DNA of 64,000 nucleotides, taken from assembly GCF_001039355.2 (NCBI RefSeq), contig NW_019773947.1:76043-140042 (forward strand), written 5' to 3'. Origin of the DNA: Lingula anatina (lineage: Eukaryota; Brachiopoda; Lingulata; Lingulida; Lingulidae). The first letter of the stretch is position 1. Every line of letters begins with the position of its first letter. Under the pieces are notes generated by a model. That model was given only the letters and a program-made list of their open reading frames with translations, had not been told where the DNA came from and searched no databases. The position numbers and the translations under genes are program-made. This document shows positions 39,621 to 63,128 of the stretch, in pieces.

Positions 39621-42383
39621 CCAGCGTTCAAGAAAAGAATATCACATTAAAAGAAAACCACTTAACACAGACAAAAATACGAGGCTGCCATTGTTAATGA
39701 GAACAGAAATCATTTGCGTTTAAAAGTCCTTCTCGGATCTGCTAGTCCCACTAATTGAGTGTGACTTAATGAATTTGGTGGCGAAATGAAGTGTTACCGT
39801 AGACAATTGCACGTCGCATTATAGGAAAAGCTGCACGCTACAAAATTAACACAGCGAATACCTACAAAAGAATAAAAGAGAAATGCGTAAATGTTTTTTG
39901 GTGTTATAATTTGATGTTTCAGAAAAAGAATAAGAAATCAAAATTCGGGAGAACTATTTTCTGAGAAACAAACAAACAAACAAAACAAGCAAGCAAGCAA
40001 ATAAACAAAACAATGATGTTAATTTCCAAATATGTATCTGATGAAATTTATAAACATTCCTGTTTAGAAGTTAGTTTGTGAACTTCAGAAGATACCCATA
40101 TTATAGACGCAAGCTAACTAGTGAAATACAGGTATTGGTAAAATATTAAAAACAAATTCGTAGATGACGCGTTTTGCAAACCGAACTTATTGAACAGAAT
40201 TCCTTTTACAAAGATAACATGAAAATCAATTAATTTACGATTTGTTTTTTTACACAAATTTTGAACTTGAATCAATTTCATGTCATAAATCATACGAACA
40301 CAAACATGCCCAGAGTGTTTGCCATTTCTTTTGCTCGTTCAGTGTCAGTTAGGCAGATCAATATTGTAACTAAGTAAATCAAAACTACCTTAGTTTAGGA
40401 ATTTGCCACAAATAGTATACTGATGACAAACCGCACTTTGTGAGAGTACATTTCCAACGTAGTTTCCTAAGGGTTTCCAACAGTTACCAAACAATAGCAG
40501 ATTTAACAATATTTTACGTCAAAATGACATTGATTCCTTTTCCTATTTGGTATGTTTAACATATGCTTGCTTAGGCTAAATGCATGTGTGATAGAACTAA
40601 GTTTAAGATTTTTTAAAATTTGTTACTTAATTCCGGCGAAGAAATGGGATCACCAAACAATTTTGAACATGAAACATTTTATTCTGTGTTACAATGGAAC
40701 GTGTGTAACATTTCTTGTGTCAGCTTAAGAAACAAACCCTGCTCTTATACAGTATGTACGTGCAAAACAAATGTTTCATTTCTACGGATTTATTTCTCGA
40801 GAAAACAATCCATCGCTCTAGTGATACACAGAGACGGACATACTGTTGTAAAACGAATTCTACGAATGGTTTCATTTGAATAACACTTAATGCAATCTTC
40901 CTTTTTACGAATGAGAACAGTAAATTTGCACTCAGTCCAGCCACGGCCGTCTCTTATTACATGCAATAAAATTGTGGTCGCATGCCCTAATTATATTAAT
41001 GTTGAATGGTTAAATTCCTCTTAAAAATCGGAAAACGTTTTCTCTGTTTTTTCAGACTTATCTCGGTCTTTTCCTCAATTATTTTAAAGACCTGAACATA
41101 TTTTCAAATATGAATAAATTACTGTAATGGAAAAAATTATGAGAAGGGTCTAAAAAAAGTATGAGTCTGGGATCAATCTGTGCATGGAGTTATTGCATTA
41201 AAAAATCTTGTCAATAATTCTTTAGACAAATAGTTCAAAATAAAAAAAAAGGTTTACCATTTACGCATTTACAATGATTGACTCAAAATAGGTTAGTTTG
41301 AAATAACCAAATGAAACCATTCCCTGACTGTTTATGTGTTGTCTGTTTCCGAGCATGATCTTGACTCTGTCTTAACCTACTGAAAATAGTCTGCATTGGC
41401 AGTTGGTTTCATTAAATTCTTAACGTCTGGACAATAGGATATAGTCTTATATATGAACATAGTCTAATCGTTGACCTAGATTTCAAAATTATAACCCTTC
41501 ATCCCTCACACTAAATATATACACACCCTAAGTTGGTATACCCAAATTTAGCGCATTCTTGCAATTTCTGCTAAGATAATGCGGGAGAGTCGATTAGACG
41601 CCCAAATTGCGTCAAACAACTATGATAACCAAATTAATTACCAGGAGAAAGTTGAATATTGGTCGAACCATGCAGGTGGAGTTCAAAATGTATTGCAATA
41701 CAAATTTGCATTGATGGAACTTTCCAAGGTTTAAAAAAACTGGGGTGAAATCAACGAGGGAAGGAAGGGGTTGTAGTAGACAAAAGATCGCGGGGTCTAA
41801 CCATCTCCTATTCTTTTTCATAATTATTTTCAGTTTAAACTTTTTGTTCATTTTTAATGAAATTTCAGGTAAAAAGACTTGAACCAAACATGTTGCTCAA
41901 AACCGCTTTCTTCTCGCTCTCCTTCTGACCTAGCGGCTTCCATCATTGTTATTTAGACATCACGGGGTCGAATATATACGGAGAAGCGCAACAACATGGT
42001 CTTTAAGAAATGCAAATAATCAAATCACGGCGTTTTTGCCGATGTTTAAGTAAGTTTGGTCCTTAATGGTTAAATAACAGGAACAGGAAGAAACATGACG
42101 AATGCTGGGAATAGATATGAGGTTTTACATGTAAAAAAACGCAGCTTACCTTGAATTTTCTGTTGCGACTTGGTGTCTGCTGAGTGATGCTTTACTGCAG
42201 TCTCGAGTTCATTAAACCAGAAATACTAGCAGCAGAAGCATCGCATTCATGAAGTCTCAACAGCTGCACTCTACAATTGTACGCAGCACAGACTTAACTC
42301 GGACTTTTTATGTTTGCGACGGAAACTTTTAGATATTTTTTTATTGCTTATAAATAGATTTACTGTTTTAATTACATTTTGGA

Positions 42384-42394
42384 ATATATATATA

Positions 42395-42435
<41 letters not shown>
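42384..42435. repeat. (TA)n(GT)n microsatellite
   Basis: A short TA tract passes into about 19 GT units. Confidence 0.95.
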
Positions 42436-42436
<1 letters not shown>

Positions 42437-42819
42437 TATTTTTATTGCGTTGCCTAATGCAGTTCTTGTAGATAACGACGGTTATACATGTATAACAAAA
42501 TAAAATAACTCTGATACTTGGATCATTTTTTTCGAAGACCAAGATGACCCTTAAGCGAATCAGTTGGCAAAATAAACAGCAAATGATAGGTTTTCGTTCG
42601 AGATCAACTTTATAAAAAATGATAAAAAATAAACTAATAAAAGATCAACGACTTTTTTCTTCTCGATATCTCTCTGTTCCTGTGCAAGTAGCATTAGCCC
42701 CGCGATTCTGATTGGTTAGAAGCGTAGGGACAACTGCTCAAGACGTATTCTTTATTCCGTGTTAGGGGGAGTTCCAAATGAGGACTCGTTTTTGTAGAAT
42801 TATTCTTTTTCATTGATGA

Positions 42820-42833
42820 CCCCCCCCCCCCCC
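42820..42833. repeat. Poly-C run
   Basis: Fourteen consecutive C residues, a potential G-tetrad-forming and assembly-error-prone site on the minus strand. Confidence 0.9.
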
Positions 42834-43353
42834 GCAAAGGCAAATTTTTGTTTTAGATCTTGTCATTCATACACACACAACAGGTTTGTGATATATATAT
42901 TTTCTGCACATTTCAGTAAGACCCACTTTAAAAATGAGTACAAAGCCCAAATATGAAGAGAAAGGTGATATTATGACAAAACTTAAAAAACAGTAACTTG
43001 TAGCAGTAACTGTTACATTTTCTATATGTTAAAATTAAACCAATTAATTTACAATTGTAATTTATCTCAATAGTGACAATTTCTGTCAAAGGGAAATCCG
43101 ATTTCGTTAAATAATTGCCATTTATGAAGAAATGACAAAACATAAATATGAAGAAAACAGCATGGACTGACTTGAGAAGGTCAACACAACAAGTATGATT
43201 GCTACAGTTGAGCCTTGCTTGGTGCACTCACAGTCTGATCGCACCTACCGCAATTCAAAAACTTTCACATTGCAGTGCTGTTTTAAAAGGGCCAGATACA
43301 CATTGATCGTTACAAGTCAAAACCGTTAAGGTTTTTGAAATCATCAACCATGG

Positions 43354-43356
<3 letters not shown>

Positions 43357-43422
<66 letters not shown>

Positions 43423-43438
43423 GCACCCCCCCCCCCCC
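43357..43438. repeat. (TC)n tract plus poly-C
   Basis: About 30 TC units, a short spacer, then a run of about 13 C. It creates a false Arg/Glu-repeat frame on the minus strand. Confidence 0.95.
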
Positions 43439-46400
43439 ACAAAACATATACTCACACTAATACTCCAAACCATCACCACATAACAGTAGCAGTGCTGCAG
43501 GCATTCGATCCATCAATACAAGCCTGCTCATCCAACTGAAAGTATCTATCTCATTTCTTTGATTACAACATCCATTAACTTGGCCGTTTGGTTCAATTTG
43601 CAAAAGATTTGTCACTCAATGCGGTATAATGATAGCAAATGGGGACCTCTCAAAGTGTAATTTTGACTTACAATATTTTGTTAGGCCCTAAAAGACTGGC
43701 AGGAAATGAGAAGAGATAAAAATTCCCCGAGGATACGATCCATTTAGACGAGTACGGAGCTTCAGTAAATCAAGATCAAAGTAGTGATTAAACTGAGAAT
43801 TAAAGACAAGGATGTATCATTCGGCGTACTTAGTAGCGGAAAACGAATTCGATTTGATGTTCACATACAGTAAAGGTGTTTTAGTTCACAGAGAACAATT
43901 CGACAGATAGATTGCGTTTCAACGTAATATTTATTAGTGGGTTGCGCGTGCTTATGTAGAGGAAAGTTACAGGAAGCGAGAAGAACTTTATTTTCCTTTG
44001 CACGAAAACGTTTTTGAAAATTTCAGATGATTAACAAGACCTTTCACTAAAAGATCAAAGAAGAAAGGTATAAGAAATAAACCTTTTAAGAGAGTCAGCA
44101 AATTCACATTCACACTAATTAACAAATATCATTCTGTAATTTTGAGTGCTAACAACAATTAACATTTCAAATTGAGAACAGGATTTTGAAAAAGGAATTG
44201 GGATCACGAAAAAGAAGCCTCGTGTTTATCGTCTATTGATCAATAACAGTTGTAAGACAAATAAATTTTCTTGACACAAATTATGAATCATTGACAAATA
44301 ATTTAGGTATTAATTTTCCATCACTTTCAGCTCAGTTCGGAAAGGAAGTATGTGGTTCAAACCACAATAAATTCTCTTCTTCCGATTGTTTCGTTTTCCT
44401 TTATATTACTGCATCTTGAAATCTGTTGCCAATGCGAGTACTGTGAACGATATACAACTCATATGAACTTCATCAAATGTTTTTTTTTAAGTAGACAAAG
44501 TCAATGTATATTTATGATATTTGCAGAAAAAACATTTTACGTACATAATATGATCTGTTTCACATTTTATTTTTAATGTTTGTGTTTGAGAAGACTGGTA
44601 ATAGTAAGCACTGATTTATAAATGGTTTACAAATGCAAACGATAATTTTTAAAACTCTGAAAATATCGAAAACCATAATTCGCTCTTTAAAGTGAATACC
44701 TGCTCCGCAACAATGTCGCCTGTTCTTGCGTACATGCCGGGTAATTGAAGTTTATGGTTAAAATATACAAAATCTAATTTATAAAGGTATTATATGTAAC
44801 TACATCGATCCATAAGCCCTGAAAATGACTTCCTTTGGAAATCTACCCACCATAAGATTGGCAAACAGTGAACTATAAAGACTGCTTTTACTACATCAAA
44901 AGATGCCGAGACAAGAGCTAGGATTCAAACTCTTTCAGTCGTACGCCATTTCTTTTCAACAAAACGAATCAAATGAAATGGGAATCAAAGCGGAGAGGTT
45001 GGAGGGAATGGGTGAATATCCGTGTGGACACTCACGTTTGCCTCTCGGATGTAAGGCTTTTTAACACATGATATTAATACCCATTGTAGATTAAGTCCGC
45101 CCACTGTTAGACTGCTACAGTATCTTCGGCTCTTTTGTACGATTTACCTTAGATATTAGTAAATAAAAACACATAAATCTTTGATTTCTGATATTCTTAA
45201 GGCTCGAGTCTTATATCCGGTTGAGCAACTTTCAGACAAGTGAAGTGAAAATATTTGAGGAGAGGCCGTTTGATAAATATCAAGCAGTACAGTGCACAAT
45301 GCAGCACCAATCAGACTATCGAACCTATTTTCTTTCGTTAATTTTCAAACAGAAAGCCAAATCAATGGAGGTAATTAATTCTTATACCTCTTGTATTCAT
45401 GGGGAATTTTGTCTTAGTAATCCGACAACATCATGAAACGGACCAAATCAATGAAACCGTTTAAAAGATCAAAGTAGGCATCAATTATTAATCGGTAAGT
45501 TACAAGTGAATCCTCGGCCCGATATCCGGCACTAGTTAACGCGGCCAGGTATGCCAGGTATGTTAGCCGTCCCACATACCAGATATTTGATCTGAGTCAG
45601 TGCAAGTGATGGACTCATTGTTTGATATTTTTCCACTCCAGATCAACAGCTTTGTTACCAGTGAAACCGGCGCATTTGCAATTTCACCCCACGTGGGTCT
45701 AAAGCCCGTCGATAAATAATAAGCAAGTTGAGCAACTGTAATAGGAACTCATTCGATTATAAAGAGCCTCAAATACACCACAATCAAAGACATCAAAGGG
45801 GCCGCCGAGTTTCTGTGTTGTGGTTTAAAATGACGAGGTTGTTTCTTTTGCTTATTTCTTCTATTTGTGAATTAATTGAGCGTGAATTCTGACTATAAAT
45901 ATTAATGATCGGGTATTTGAGAAGTTTGTAAACACCCTTTCAGCATACGTTATAGTCATCAGTCTACCGGCAGGCTGAGGGCCGGGGTTAAACCCATCTG
46001 CACCTGCCTGACTCGCTTCACAGAATACAAAACCAATGCATAAATTAATTTCTTCCCCAGACTTAAAGTTATCTTTGAAACTTTCCATTCACGCAGTACA
46101 ATGCGGCGTAATTTACAATCCATCTCTAGAATTAATCGTAGCATAAACCCCAGTCATTCTGTTCACAGAGACAACCCTAATCGAAACCCTTCTCAACCCA
46201 ATGGGCGTGAGAGTGCTTTGATCAGTAATTTTTCATTTAATTATCATCATTTTCCAGCAGATTTCACTAATTGTAAAAAGGATGTTTCGATTGTGTATCT
46301 TAATCAAAACGCTTCAGCTCTGTTCTGCAATTATCTGCAGCCTTCAACTCCGTGATTGCTCTGAGATGACGATTTATTTCACTCAATTACGGCACGTGTG

Positions 46401-47748
46401 CAGAAAAGTAGGGCCCAGCATTCAATCATTCGGATTAAATGCTATGAGAATCTTTGTAAATATCTATTACAAGCTATCTATCAGTGTAATACTGCTCCAT
46501 TAGCCGCCAGTGTTGCAGCCGCATTAAGATCTTGTTCAAGCTTATTTGCACCTGCGATCAGACCTTTGAAAATCGAACATGACAATTATAGATAATGACA
46601 ATGTTTAACGACATTACTGTGTCTGATAGCGCTAATGCCGTCCCCAATACGCCGTAGAAAGATAGCCAAGCCGACTTATTAATTAAAATGTGAAGTAGAA
46701 GTTTCCCTGATACGAATGAGGAACAAGGACAACTGCTTGAAAATACAAGTAAATATGGGTTATAGATCCAATTCTGTTTAATATTTATGGTATCATTCAA
46801 TCATAACCAAATGTAACAGCATAAGTTCACGATCAGGAAAATGAACAAGAACAATAGCTGCAAACCTTTCAACTGATACAGACATTGTTTTAATTTTTTG
46901 CTGGTGACTAGATAATGTTAATAACTTGGTAGCACCTCACTTGAGCATGCGCAAATTGGCAAGTTGCGGCCTTATTCAATTTGACCCGACTGAAATATGA
47001 GGTATGCGTCATTCGTGCTCGTTAATGTGTTTGCTATAACTAATATTACATTAAAGCACTAGGGCGCTAGAACAGAAAAAAAGAGTCATATTTGTCATAT
47101 CCTATCAACAAAATACCTAATGTTACTATAAACGTTTCATAAAAATAAATCTCAAACTGTACAATCGGTCATCACTTAGTGACGCCCTGATGTCATGGCA
47201 AGCTCTCCTTATAATATCTGGCATAGCAATCTAAAAAAAGTGTTACAAAAGTTTCATTTGATGAACAAATAAATACATACATCTTATAAACTTAAAGATT
47301 CACCTAGCTGGTTTGACTCTCAAACTTAAACACCGTTTACAATGCCCAACGACCCCAGGGAAACAGAAATATTTGAGGTACTGGAGGTGAACTGAAGAAG
47401 GGAAATACTCATTTGATATTTTGGTAATATTTCCCTTTTTTTGACAATTTCACCTCAAAAGGACATATCACATTTTAATCTATTGAAAATAATGCAGACA
47501 AACCGATTTTCTCAATAAGTTTAAAGTTCGAGACGATCTGCTTCTTTCTCTCTCTCGCTCTGTGATCTCAAATTGCAATTGTTTTTTTTTTCAACTAAAT
47601 CAGAAAAAAATACATTCAAATGCGATATATTTAAATCATGTTTTACTTATGAAGTAAAATACTCGCTTAATTTTGCGAGAGAGAAAAAAATCGCCTCCTC
47701 CTTCTTTAACATGCAGTCTAAGAAAGTTCCATTATATAACAGTGAGTC

Positions 47749-52207
<4,459 letters not shown>

Positions 52208-53639
52208 CCTAATGACAATAACAACGGCAGTTGACAGGTAAACTGATTGGGCAATTAGAGTAGCTTTCTTCGATGTTATCTGTGTTCGTCTGCCTACTCT
52301 GTGACTGAGACCGTCCAGCGAATGAACCCTTTCTGCCTAATGGTACGCCGCTATTGATTGCGGACTATGCTTCTAATTGGTTGCGAATTAATTGATAGTT
52401 TTGACTGGCAGCGGGCGTTGGGTAGAGAAAACATGAAAAGAGCCGAAATGTAAAGCCTGTGGATCTTAAATAATTGGGTTTTAACCGATTGCCATACAAA
52501 AACACACAAACAGGCTATTTACTGTTTGTAACAGTGAATAGAAACGGTGCGAGTGTCTTAAGAAACAAGCGCGCAACATTGTTTGTTGTCTTTTGGTTGG
52601 TTGCGCATTCCTAAAAGACTTAAGCTAGGGGTGGAACTTTCACCGCAATCTAATTTGAGCGAAGAGGCGGAAAATTAAGATCGCCCCATGTTCACAAAAC
52701 GTAACTTATCCCTAGTTACACATTTAAAGCAACATTTAACATTTAAGGTTGAAAATGACGGCGAAGAAATTGTTTTACATTTTTGAACAGCCAGACTGAA
52801 GAAGACAATAAAACGGGTGTGGGGGAATCCTCACGTCATTCTTACTGTGCATCTTGATTGACCCGCCTACCTATTTGGGAAATCATTCAAGGTTCTTAAC
52901 GAAACACCACCCTTTTTATACCCTTGATTGATGCAGCGTGGCAATAAAGGGTAATTGTCAGCCCCTATTTGTAACTCTGGTGTGCCAATTTCGGCTAAAT
53001 TCAACTCATTGAAATTTTGATCGGCATTTTCTTTTCCACAACGCGGCAATCAGCCTGAAATAGGACAGTAACTATATCCACTTAATTCGACAAAAGAAAC
53101 CAATTTAGAAAATTACGGGCGCGTAAAGAGAGAGATAACGCACGTCTTATCTGGTAGAATCGACACCGAGGTTTACACGAAGAAGCTGCTGTGAGGTGCT
53201 CACCTAGGAGATTTTTTTACCAACCACATCGACAAAAAAACAATAAAAAAAACTGCACAGGATTCCAAATTTATAGAGTTCAGATTGAATGACAATTGTC
53301 TCGTTTATCTTGTATATCTTGGTCAGATTGTCATCCAGCTGTTAGTGATGTCTTGATCAGTAATGGTGGTTAGAGTCAGAACTCCACATCGGCTTGGAAA
53401 AGAGGGATATGTCTGGATGGAATGTAGCATAAGGTCAATCAAATTTGCCATAGGGTTGAATCAATGGGACTTGTGAATTATCGTTATGTTCTTCCTAATG
53501 CCTCGAGGTAGACTTAACACGCGACAATTCTGAAACATCTTTAGTGAAATTTACTAATCGATATGTAAGCTTGTTAGTGGCAATTTCTCGAAATTAAAAG
53601 CGTGTTATCAATTTTCCCCGATTCCCAGTTGTCTCCCGC

Positions 53640-54060
53640 CGATGTATGTTTTATCGAGATTTACATGAACCATTGCTTCCTTTTAAACCAGCCACTTTTT
53701 AATTTGAGTAAATTAGGGAGATAGCAAAAGCTCATTGAGCGCTCAGATCACTTCAGTTGCACCAACTCATTTGTTCGCGTGGGGTAATCACACTAAAACG
53801 ACTTCATCTTTGCTCCTCTTGGCCGATCAATTACCAGATAATAATTCCGAGAGAAAGGCAAAGATACTCGGGATATTAATGTGATTCTGTAAATATTATA
53901 GAGTAAGTAAGAGTTAGCAGAGAGAAAGAAATGCTTTTAGCCACCATTGGGAAGCCATTGTCCTGTCAGCTCTGTGATGCTCTCCTGGGAGCGTCCAGCT
54001 TACTTTGATAATTCCCCCGATGTCAAGGGATAAGGACAAGTCTCAAAGCTTCCAGTAAAC
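53640..54060. promoter_or_regulatory. Candidate regulatory patch downstream of NK1b, upstream of NK1a
   Basis: A less AT-rich block with several GATA-type sites (CAGATAAT, TTGATAAT, GGGATAAG), a TCAATTACC homeodomain-type core and GAGCGCTC palindromic text. It lies about 1.4-1.9 kb upstream of the NK1a start. There is no coding potential. The assignment is inference. Confidence 0.25.
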
Positions 54061-54622
54061 TTATCATAGAATGTAAATTTGCTCAGAAATTAATGAAGTA
54101 GATTAGTTGATCCTATTTCTAACACGGTCCCATATAAGTTGCTGAGGAGCGAAGAATGGGTGCTTTTACTGCCAAGTCGATGTGGACATTATCTGCATAA
54201 TGGCCGATGGATTTTGAATGACGTGCTGTTATAACTACATAATTACTGCAATTAATTTACGAAGATAAATAGACAATTTTCTGTTATTCATCAGGGGGCT
54301 GGTAGTGACTGGAAGATTGAGTTAAATATCAATCAAACAGAATAGTCTGAGAAGGCGACGATCATGTCACATATGGAGAGCTATTTTTTCTTTCTGCTAC
54401 ATGTACTTTTCCTCTGGTCTACATAACTACTGTATATCTATAAATGATTTTGAAAATGTAAACTGAACATAAAAATAGGATAAAATGAAACACGAAAAAA
54501 ATTTAAAGCATATCTTACTAGTATCTCTTTGTTTTGAAGCGAAGATTAGTCAATATTTCTTACCAAACACTGAATATTTTTTTGTTTGCGGAACACAATG
54601 CCATTGGTTATTTTTAAAAAAG

Positions 54623-54691
<69 letters not shown>
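54623..54691. repeat. (TAA)n microsatellite
   Basis: About 22 TAA units. It creates a false poly-Asn frame on the plus strand. Confidence 0.95.
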
Positions 54692-54692
<1 letters not shown>

Positions 54693-57600
54693 GTTTCGCA
54701 TATCCAAATTGTTTTATTTATTTATTTATTTGGATTTTAAACGATCAGTTTCTGGTTCGTGCACATATTGGAGCAGAGAGAAGCTCGGTGTGTAGCAACA
54801 GCTGCTGTGGATCAAAACTAGTCGAAACATAAACCGGAGGCGATGAGATCAACAAGGATACATAACATGGATAAAAGGCTAATTAAGGGAATATGTAAGT
54901 GTTTTATTGGCCCATTTAACAAGACTGCTCCTTAGTTTAGTGTTAATTGGCCCCATCTGTCTATCTATACTTGCAACAAAGAAACAAGGACGGGTGAGGT
55001 GTTACTGGCTTGGAGTGCTGTACGCGTGGTTCGTGCTTATTTTCGCCTATTACTTTGCACCCGAGCCCGAAGATTGATATCGTTCCTTATTCTTTTAATT
55101 CGAACAATTAATTCAACAGAATGGTATCTGTTGGTCCCGCTGTTTAGTTGATGAGGTGTGCGCAATTTGAGAGTCTGCCCCAACCCCAACTTCACTTTGA
55201 ATTAGACACTCGACCTGTAGATGAGCGGTAACATATTTTCACTGTCATGGAGAGAAGGGCAAAATTAGCTCACAACAAATTAAAAACAACATGACCATTT
55301 TACTTTGTAAATCTTCCAGCAACCCTCATCGACTGCGATATGAACTAGATTGAAAGCGTTGGGGCGACGATTTGAAAAAAAAAATTAGGCGCCACCAAGA
55401 GCGAGTAACAAAAAAATAATGAAATGCATTACTGTACTGCACGAGGACAAAGTCAGAAATCTAACGCCGTGACTTCTATTTGGAGACGGTCCACTTGCTC
55501 CTGGTCACCCGGTGTTGCTGTCATATTGCAGTAATTAGTATTGCTCCGTCGCAAGAATAAACAAACAAGGCGTGCAGAGATCCAGAGCCATACAGAGTTG
55601 CTGAAAGATGACAAGAGCAAGCGGAACGAACGGTTCCCGTGCAACGACCGACTCTGATAGATGGAGGGGTTTAATGTTACAAATTGCGTCCTCATTATTC
55701 TTGTGTAAATATCCAACGGAATGAGAATGAGGGGAGAAATTGAGCTATTTTGACGATTAATACATTCCGTCAGCCGACACCCAGACTGAAGAAGGCCAGA
55801 GAAATAATCTTTCATTTAAAGATGTTTGTATGCTCATGCTGCGGAATACAAGTAGGGGATTCCTGCCTGGCAAATTCAGAAGTGTCAACTTTAAGGAAAA
55901 TTAGATAGGTGGCAAATTTCACATGTTACCGACTTGACTGTCGCTATTGTCCGGGCATATTACCTGCCGAATACAAATTAAAAGCTCATAATGTCTCGAT
56001 TTCCAGTATTTCAAACGCGCGGGAGTAGGGTAACAGGAATCAATAATGAAAGACAAGCAGCTATTTCATGCAATCTCGGTTTGAGGGGGGAAAACGACAC
56101 GATCTAGCGATCGCATCGATTTTCTATACCCCTCAGTAGGCAAGGTGAGTGAATAGCGAAGCCTTTTAGGAGATAATTACAACATGTCTCCTTCTTCATA
56201 CTTTGGAAACCAATAAACAAACCGAGGTGTAAACTTTCAATCTTCAGGACAAACGACACTTCTGTAAATAAAGTAAAAAAAATTACCTGATTGTTGAGGT
56301 GGGCGAACGTAAAAGAAATTGACAGCAACAGATTTTTTCGGCATTTGCAGAAAACAAGTAAAATAATTTTTTGCATTGTCCAAAGTAACAATAAATCACG
56401 TAATTGATCGAAAATCAAACATTATCACTCATTTAAATTAAAACTTGGCATTTTACTCCAACTAACTGCTAACGCATGGCAAACGAGAAGCAATGACATA
56501 TTTTAGATCTTTTCCAAACAGAAAAAAAACATGAAAAATAAGAAAAAAAAAACATTGTAATAAAAGTGTTGTTTCAATATTTTTGAAAATATAAAGAGTA
56601 AGTCCTCTCCCTATTCCATTTTTTCTTTTGATTTTCCTGTTAATATATGGCAGACTGAAAGACGGACACACAGACAAAGAAAAAGGAAATACTAAATTTC
56701 CTCCACAAGTTGGCGGAGGTAATAGGTATCGAAGCCCAGTCTATACTAATTTCTTTGCAACTTGATGAAGAGTTATTTTGATTTTTTTTTCTTTTCCCTT
56801 CCAGACCATAACATAGCAAAGGAGTCAAATTTATCGAGTCGAGCCCTTTGGTCCTCGGGTTAGTTTCAACTTCTATTGGCTCAAACACTTGCGTTAATCG
56901 CAGCTTTTAGACGTGTACAAGATGTGAAAAAAACCTACATATATAGAAAAAAATATAACCAAAAGGAAAATAAATAAATAAATAGATAGATAAATCATTA
57001 ATGCAATGTACCTCAAATCGATATTCGCCTTACACTCTCATAAATATCATTTTTCTTTTAATGTTTGTGATTGTTACAGATCTTTTGTACCAATATAGCC
57101 TAATTGTTTGGTCGCTCGCAGTCTCTGCACACTAATGGGTTGTTAGATTAGTCCACCAGTGACAGAGTGCCACTGTTTCATGTGAAATGCTCCGTGAAAA
57201 TAATGAGGCATTGAACGTGAGACTATCTGCGTCCTGTTTGTCAATTTTCTTTTAAAAAGCAAGCGTTTGTCGTGTGTTTTAGCGTCTGACACTTAACACG
57301 ATTTCATTACCCAATCAGAGAGCGTCCACGCGTTGGTTGCGGCATTGCTTTGTGATATTTGAAGCTGCCAGTAACAATTTGTCTGACATTGTACTTTGCC
57401 AAAATATTGGACAAAAATGGTTACATTCCTTGAGTTTATATTTATACTTTGATTGTGCTCGCTTTCTTAACTTAATTACTTGTTGTTGTAGGAATGTTGA
57501 TAAAAGCCAGTGAAATATTTAGAAATTACCCACTTGGTTTGGGCTTAAGCTTTGTCCTCATATGCAATCAACTGAAGGTCTTTGTCCAAGTGAAGCCTAG

Positions 57601-59215
57601 TCAAAACTGGCAGAAAATTTATAAAGAACTTCAAAGAGTTGAAATAATTTAGTTTGCCCACAAGCAAAGAACGAACAACAATGCCAGAGGTCGAAAAAAC
57701 ATAATAAGGCGTGAACCACATTCATGTACACCCCATTTTCACCGGCACGCTACTCATTGTCAACAAACACAAGTTCTCTAAGCAGATATTAGATCACTTT
57801 AACATGTGTAGGGATGGCAAAATGCTTATCGATATTCAGCTGCCAATCTAATGAATATTTACGGCACGATATTTTTTCTCTGGTCTTCCGTCATGAGTGG
57901 AAGGAAAAAGTTGGATAACCTTATGCGTAGTTCAACCATTTTCAATAATGCAATGTCCATTCATTTGAAATCACACCTGTCAGTACTTACTTGATAACCT
58001 TTGTCGTCGTGATTAGAAATTAATTAACAAAGTAATGGTTTGTCTTCAGTGTTTAAAGCGACAACGATACATCAATTGTTTTCCAAATTAACCATAAGAC
58101 ATCAAAGAAAGTGATTTCCCATACGATCGAAACTTGTGTTGCATTTGGAAAATGGTAACCTGCCCAAAAACGCCACCCCAAACTGCGCGCTCAGCAGACG
58201 TGCGCCTTCACCCACTGCTTATTCAAACAACACGAATTGCAACTGAGGCCTTTTCCCCTTTCTTGTCTGCTCTGAACTCCGACAAATTGGCCTAGGATTT
58301 TTCTGTGCCTCAACACGTCTTGGTAATGATGCCCGGGCCAACTACGGGGCAAAGGAGAGAGTCAATAACAACTTTGATCCAATGTAACGCACTCCTCGCT
58401 CGTTAGGAGCCAACCTTGTTCGAGTTAACGTAAATGTGCTAGCGTTTAATTTGACATCAAACAATTTGTAAAACAACATGGAAAGCCAGCGTGCGGTAAA
58501 TCACCTTTTTGATGTCGGTGTTATTTTTGCATTGCTGCTACATTCCTATTTCTCACCAATGACAAAAAATACGAATGGTCGTAACATTCACGTGAAATTT
58601 ATTTCACTTTTTGGCAGACTTGGGATGCTGTTCAGTATTCTGATACACAACTTTTTTAGCACCAAGCTGGAGAAATTGACCATGGTAAATATGCAGTTAT
58701 ACTGATAGGTTAAAGCCACAACAGCCATGAACTACTATTGTTACTGCATACAACACAAACCAGTGTGGACACGAGTCAGTAAAAATGGCGCTGTTTACTA
58801 AAATAATAATAACAACAAAATAAGTTATGAAGAAGTTGTGTGCATCAAATTGACTGTACAATATTTACAAAATAAACCTTCTTCTCTAGCAGACGGTGCA
58901 CATTGTAAACCTTCCCTTTCAAATGCAGTATTTGCATAAGCGGGTCGGTGGAAAATTGGAAAGAAAGTCCCTACCTTTCACCGTAATAGGTCTGTCCGGA
59001 AATTTATAACCATCAATAATTATTTTGTCATAATTCATAAGTGATAATCCGAAAGTAAATTACGACAAAAGTTGTTTTCGTATTCGGTAGAATAGCCCTC
59101 ACCTGTTCTGCGCGGCCCCTTTTTTCAGTAGAGTAATACTACAACAAAACAATTCAGTCAAATTCCAGATCAACTGAAATCCAATCTACATGTATAAAGG
59201 TTTTTTTTTTCTTTT

Positions 59216-63128
<3,913 letters not shown>

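Larger units (their letters stand above)
29966..47748. other. 17.8-kb gene-free interval between HMX and NK1a
   Basis: No exon with recognisable protein homology is found on either strand. AT-rich sequence alternates with more complex, CpG-containing patches at roughly 30650-31620, 33660-34030, 35700-36180, 37070-37250, 37720-38290, 39330-39620 and 45440-46020. Low-complexity tracts lie at 39960-40010, 42384-42435, 42820-42833 and 43357-43438. The position between two developmental homeobox genes makes enhancer content likely. The patches are defined by eye only. Confidence 0.5.
52208..59215. other. 7-kb gene-free interval between NK1a and NK1b
   Basis: No homologous coding sequence is found on either strand. 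Complex patches lie at about 53640-54060, 54880-55230, 57100-57370 and 58140-58480. The longest minus-strand frame (55453-55815, 120 codons) has no domain. A pure TAA tract sits at 54623-54691. The DNA next to 52208 is the NK1a upstream region. Confidence 0.5.

Noticed and set aside
54485-54832. Frame with a poly-Asn run
   Set aside because: Caused by the TAA microsatellite; the flanks show no domain.
55453-55815. 120-codon minus-strand frame between NK1a and NK1b
   Set aside because: Composition and translation are not protein-like, and no motif or neighbouring exon supports it.
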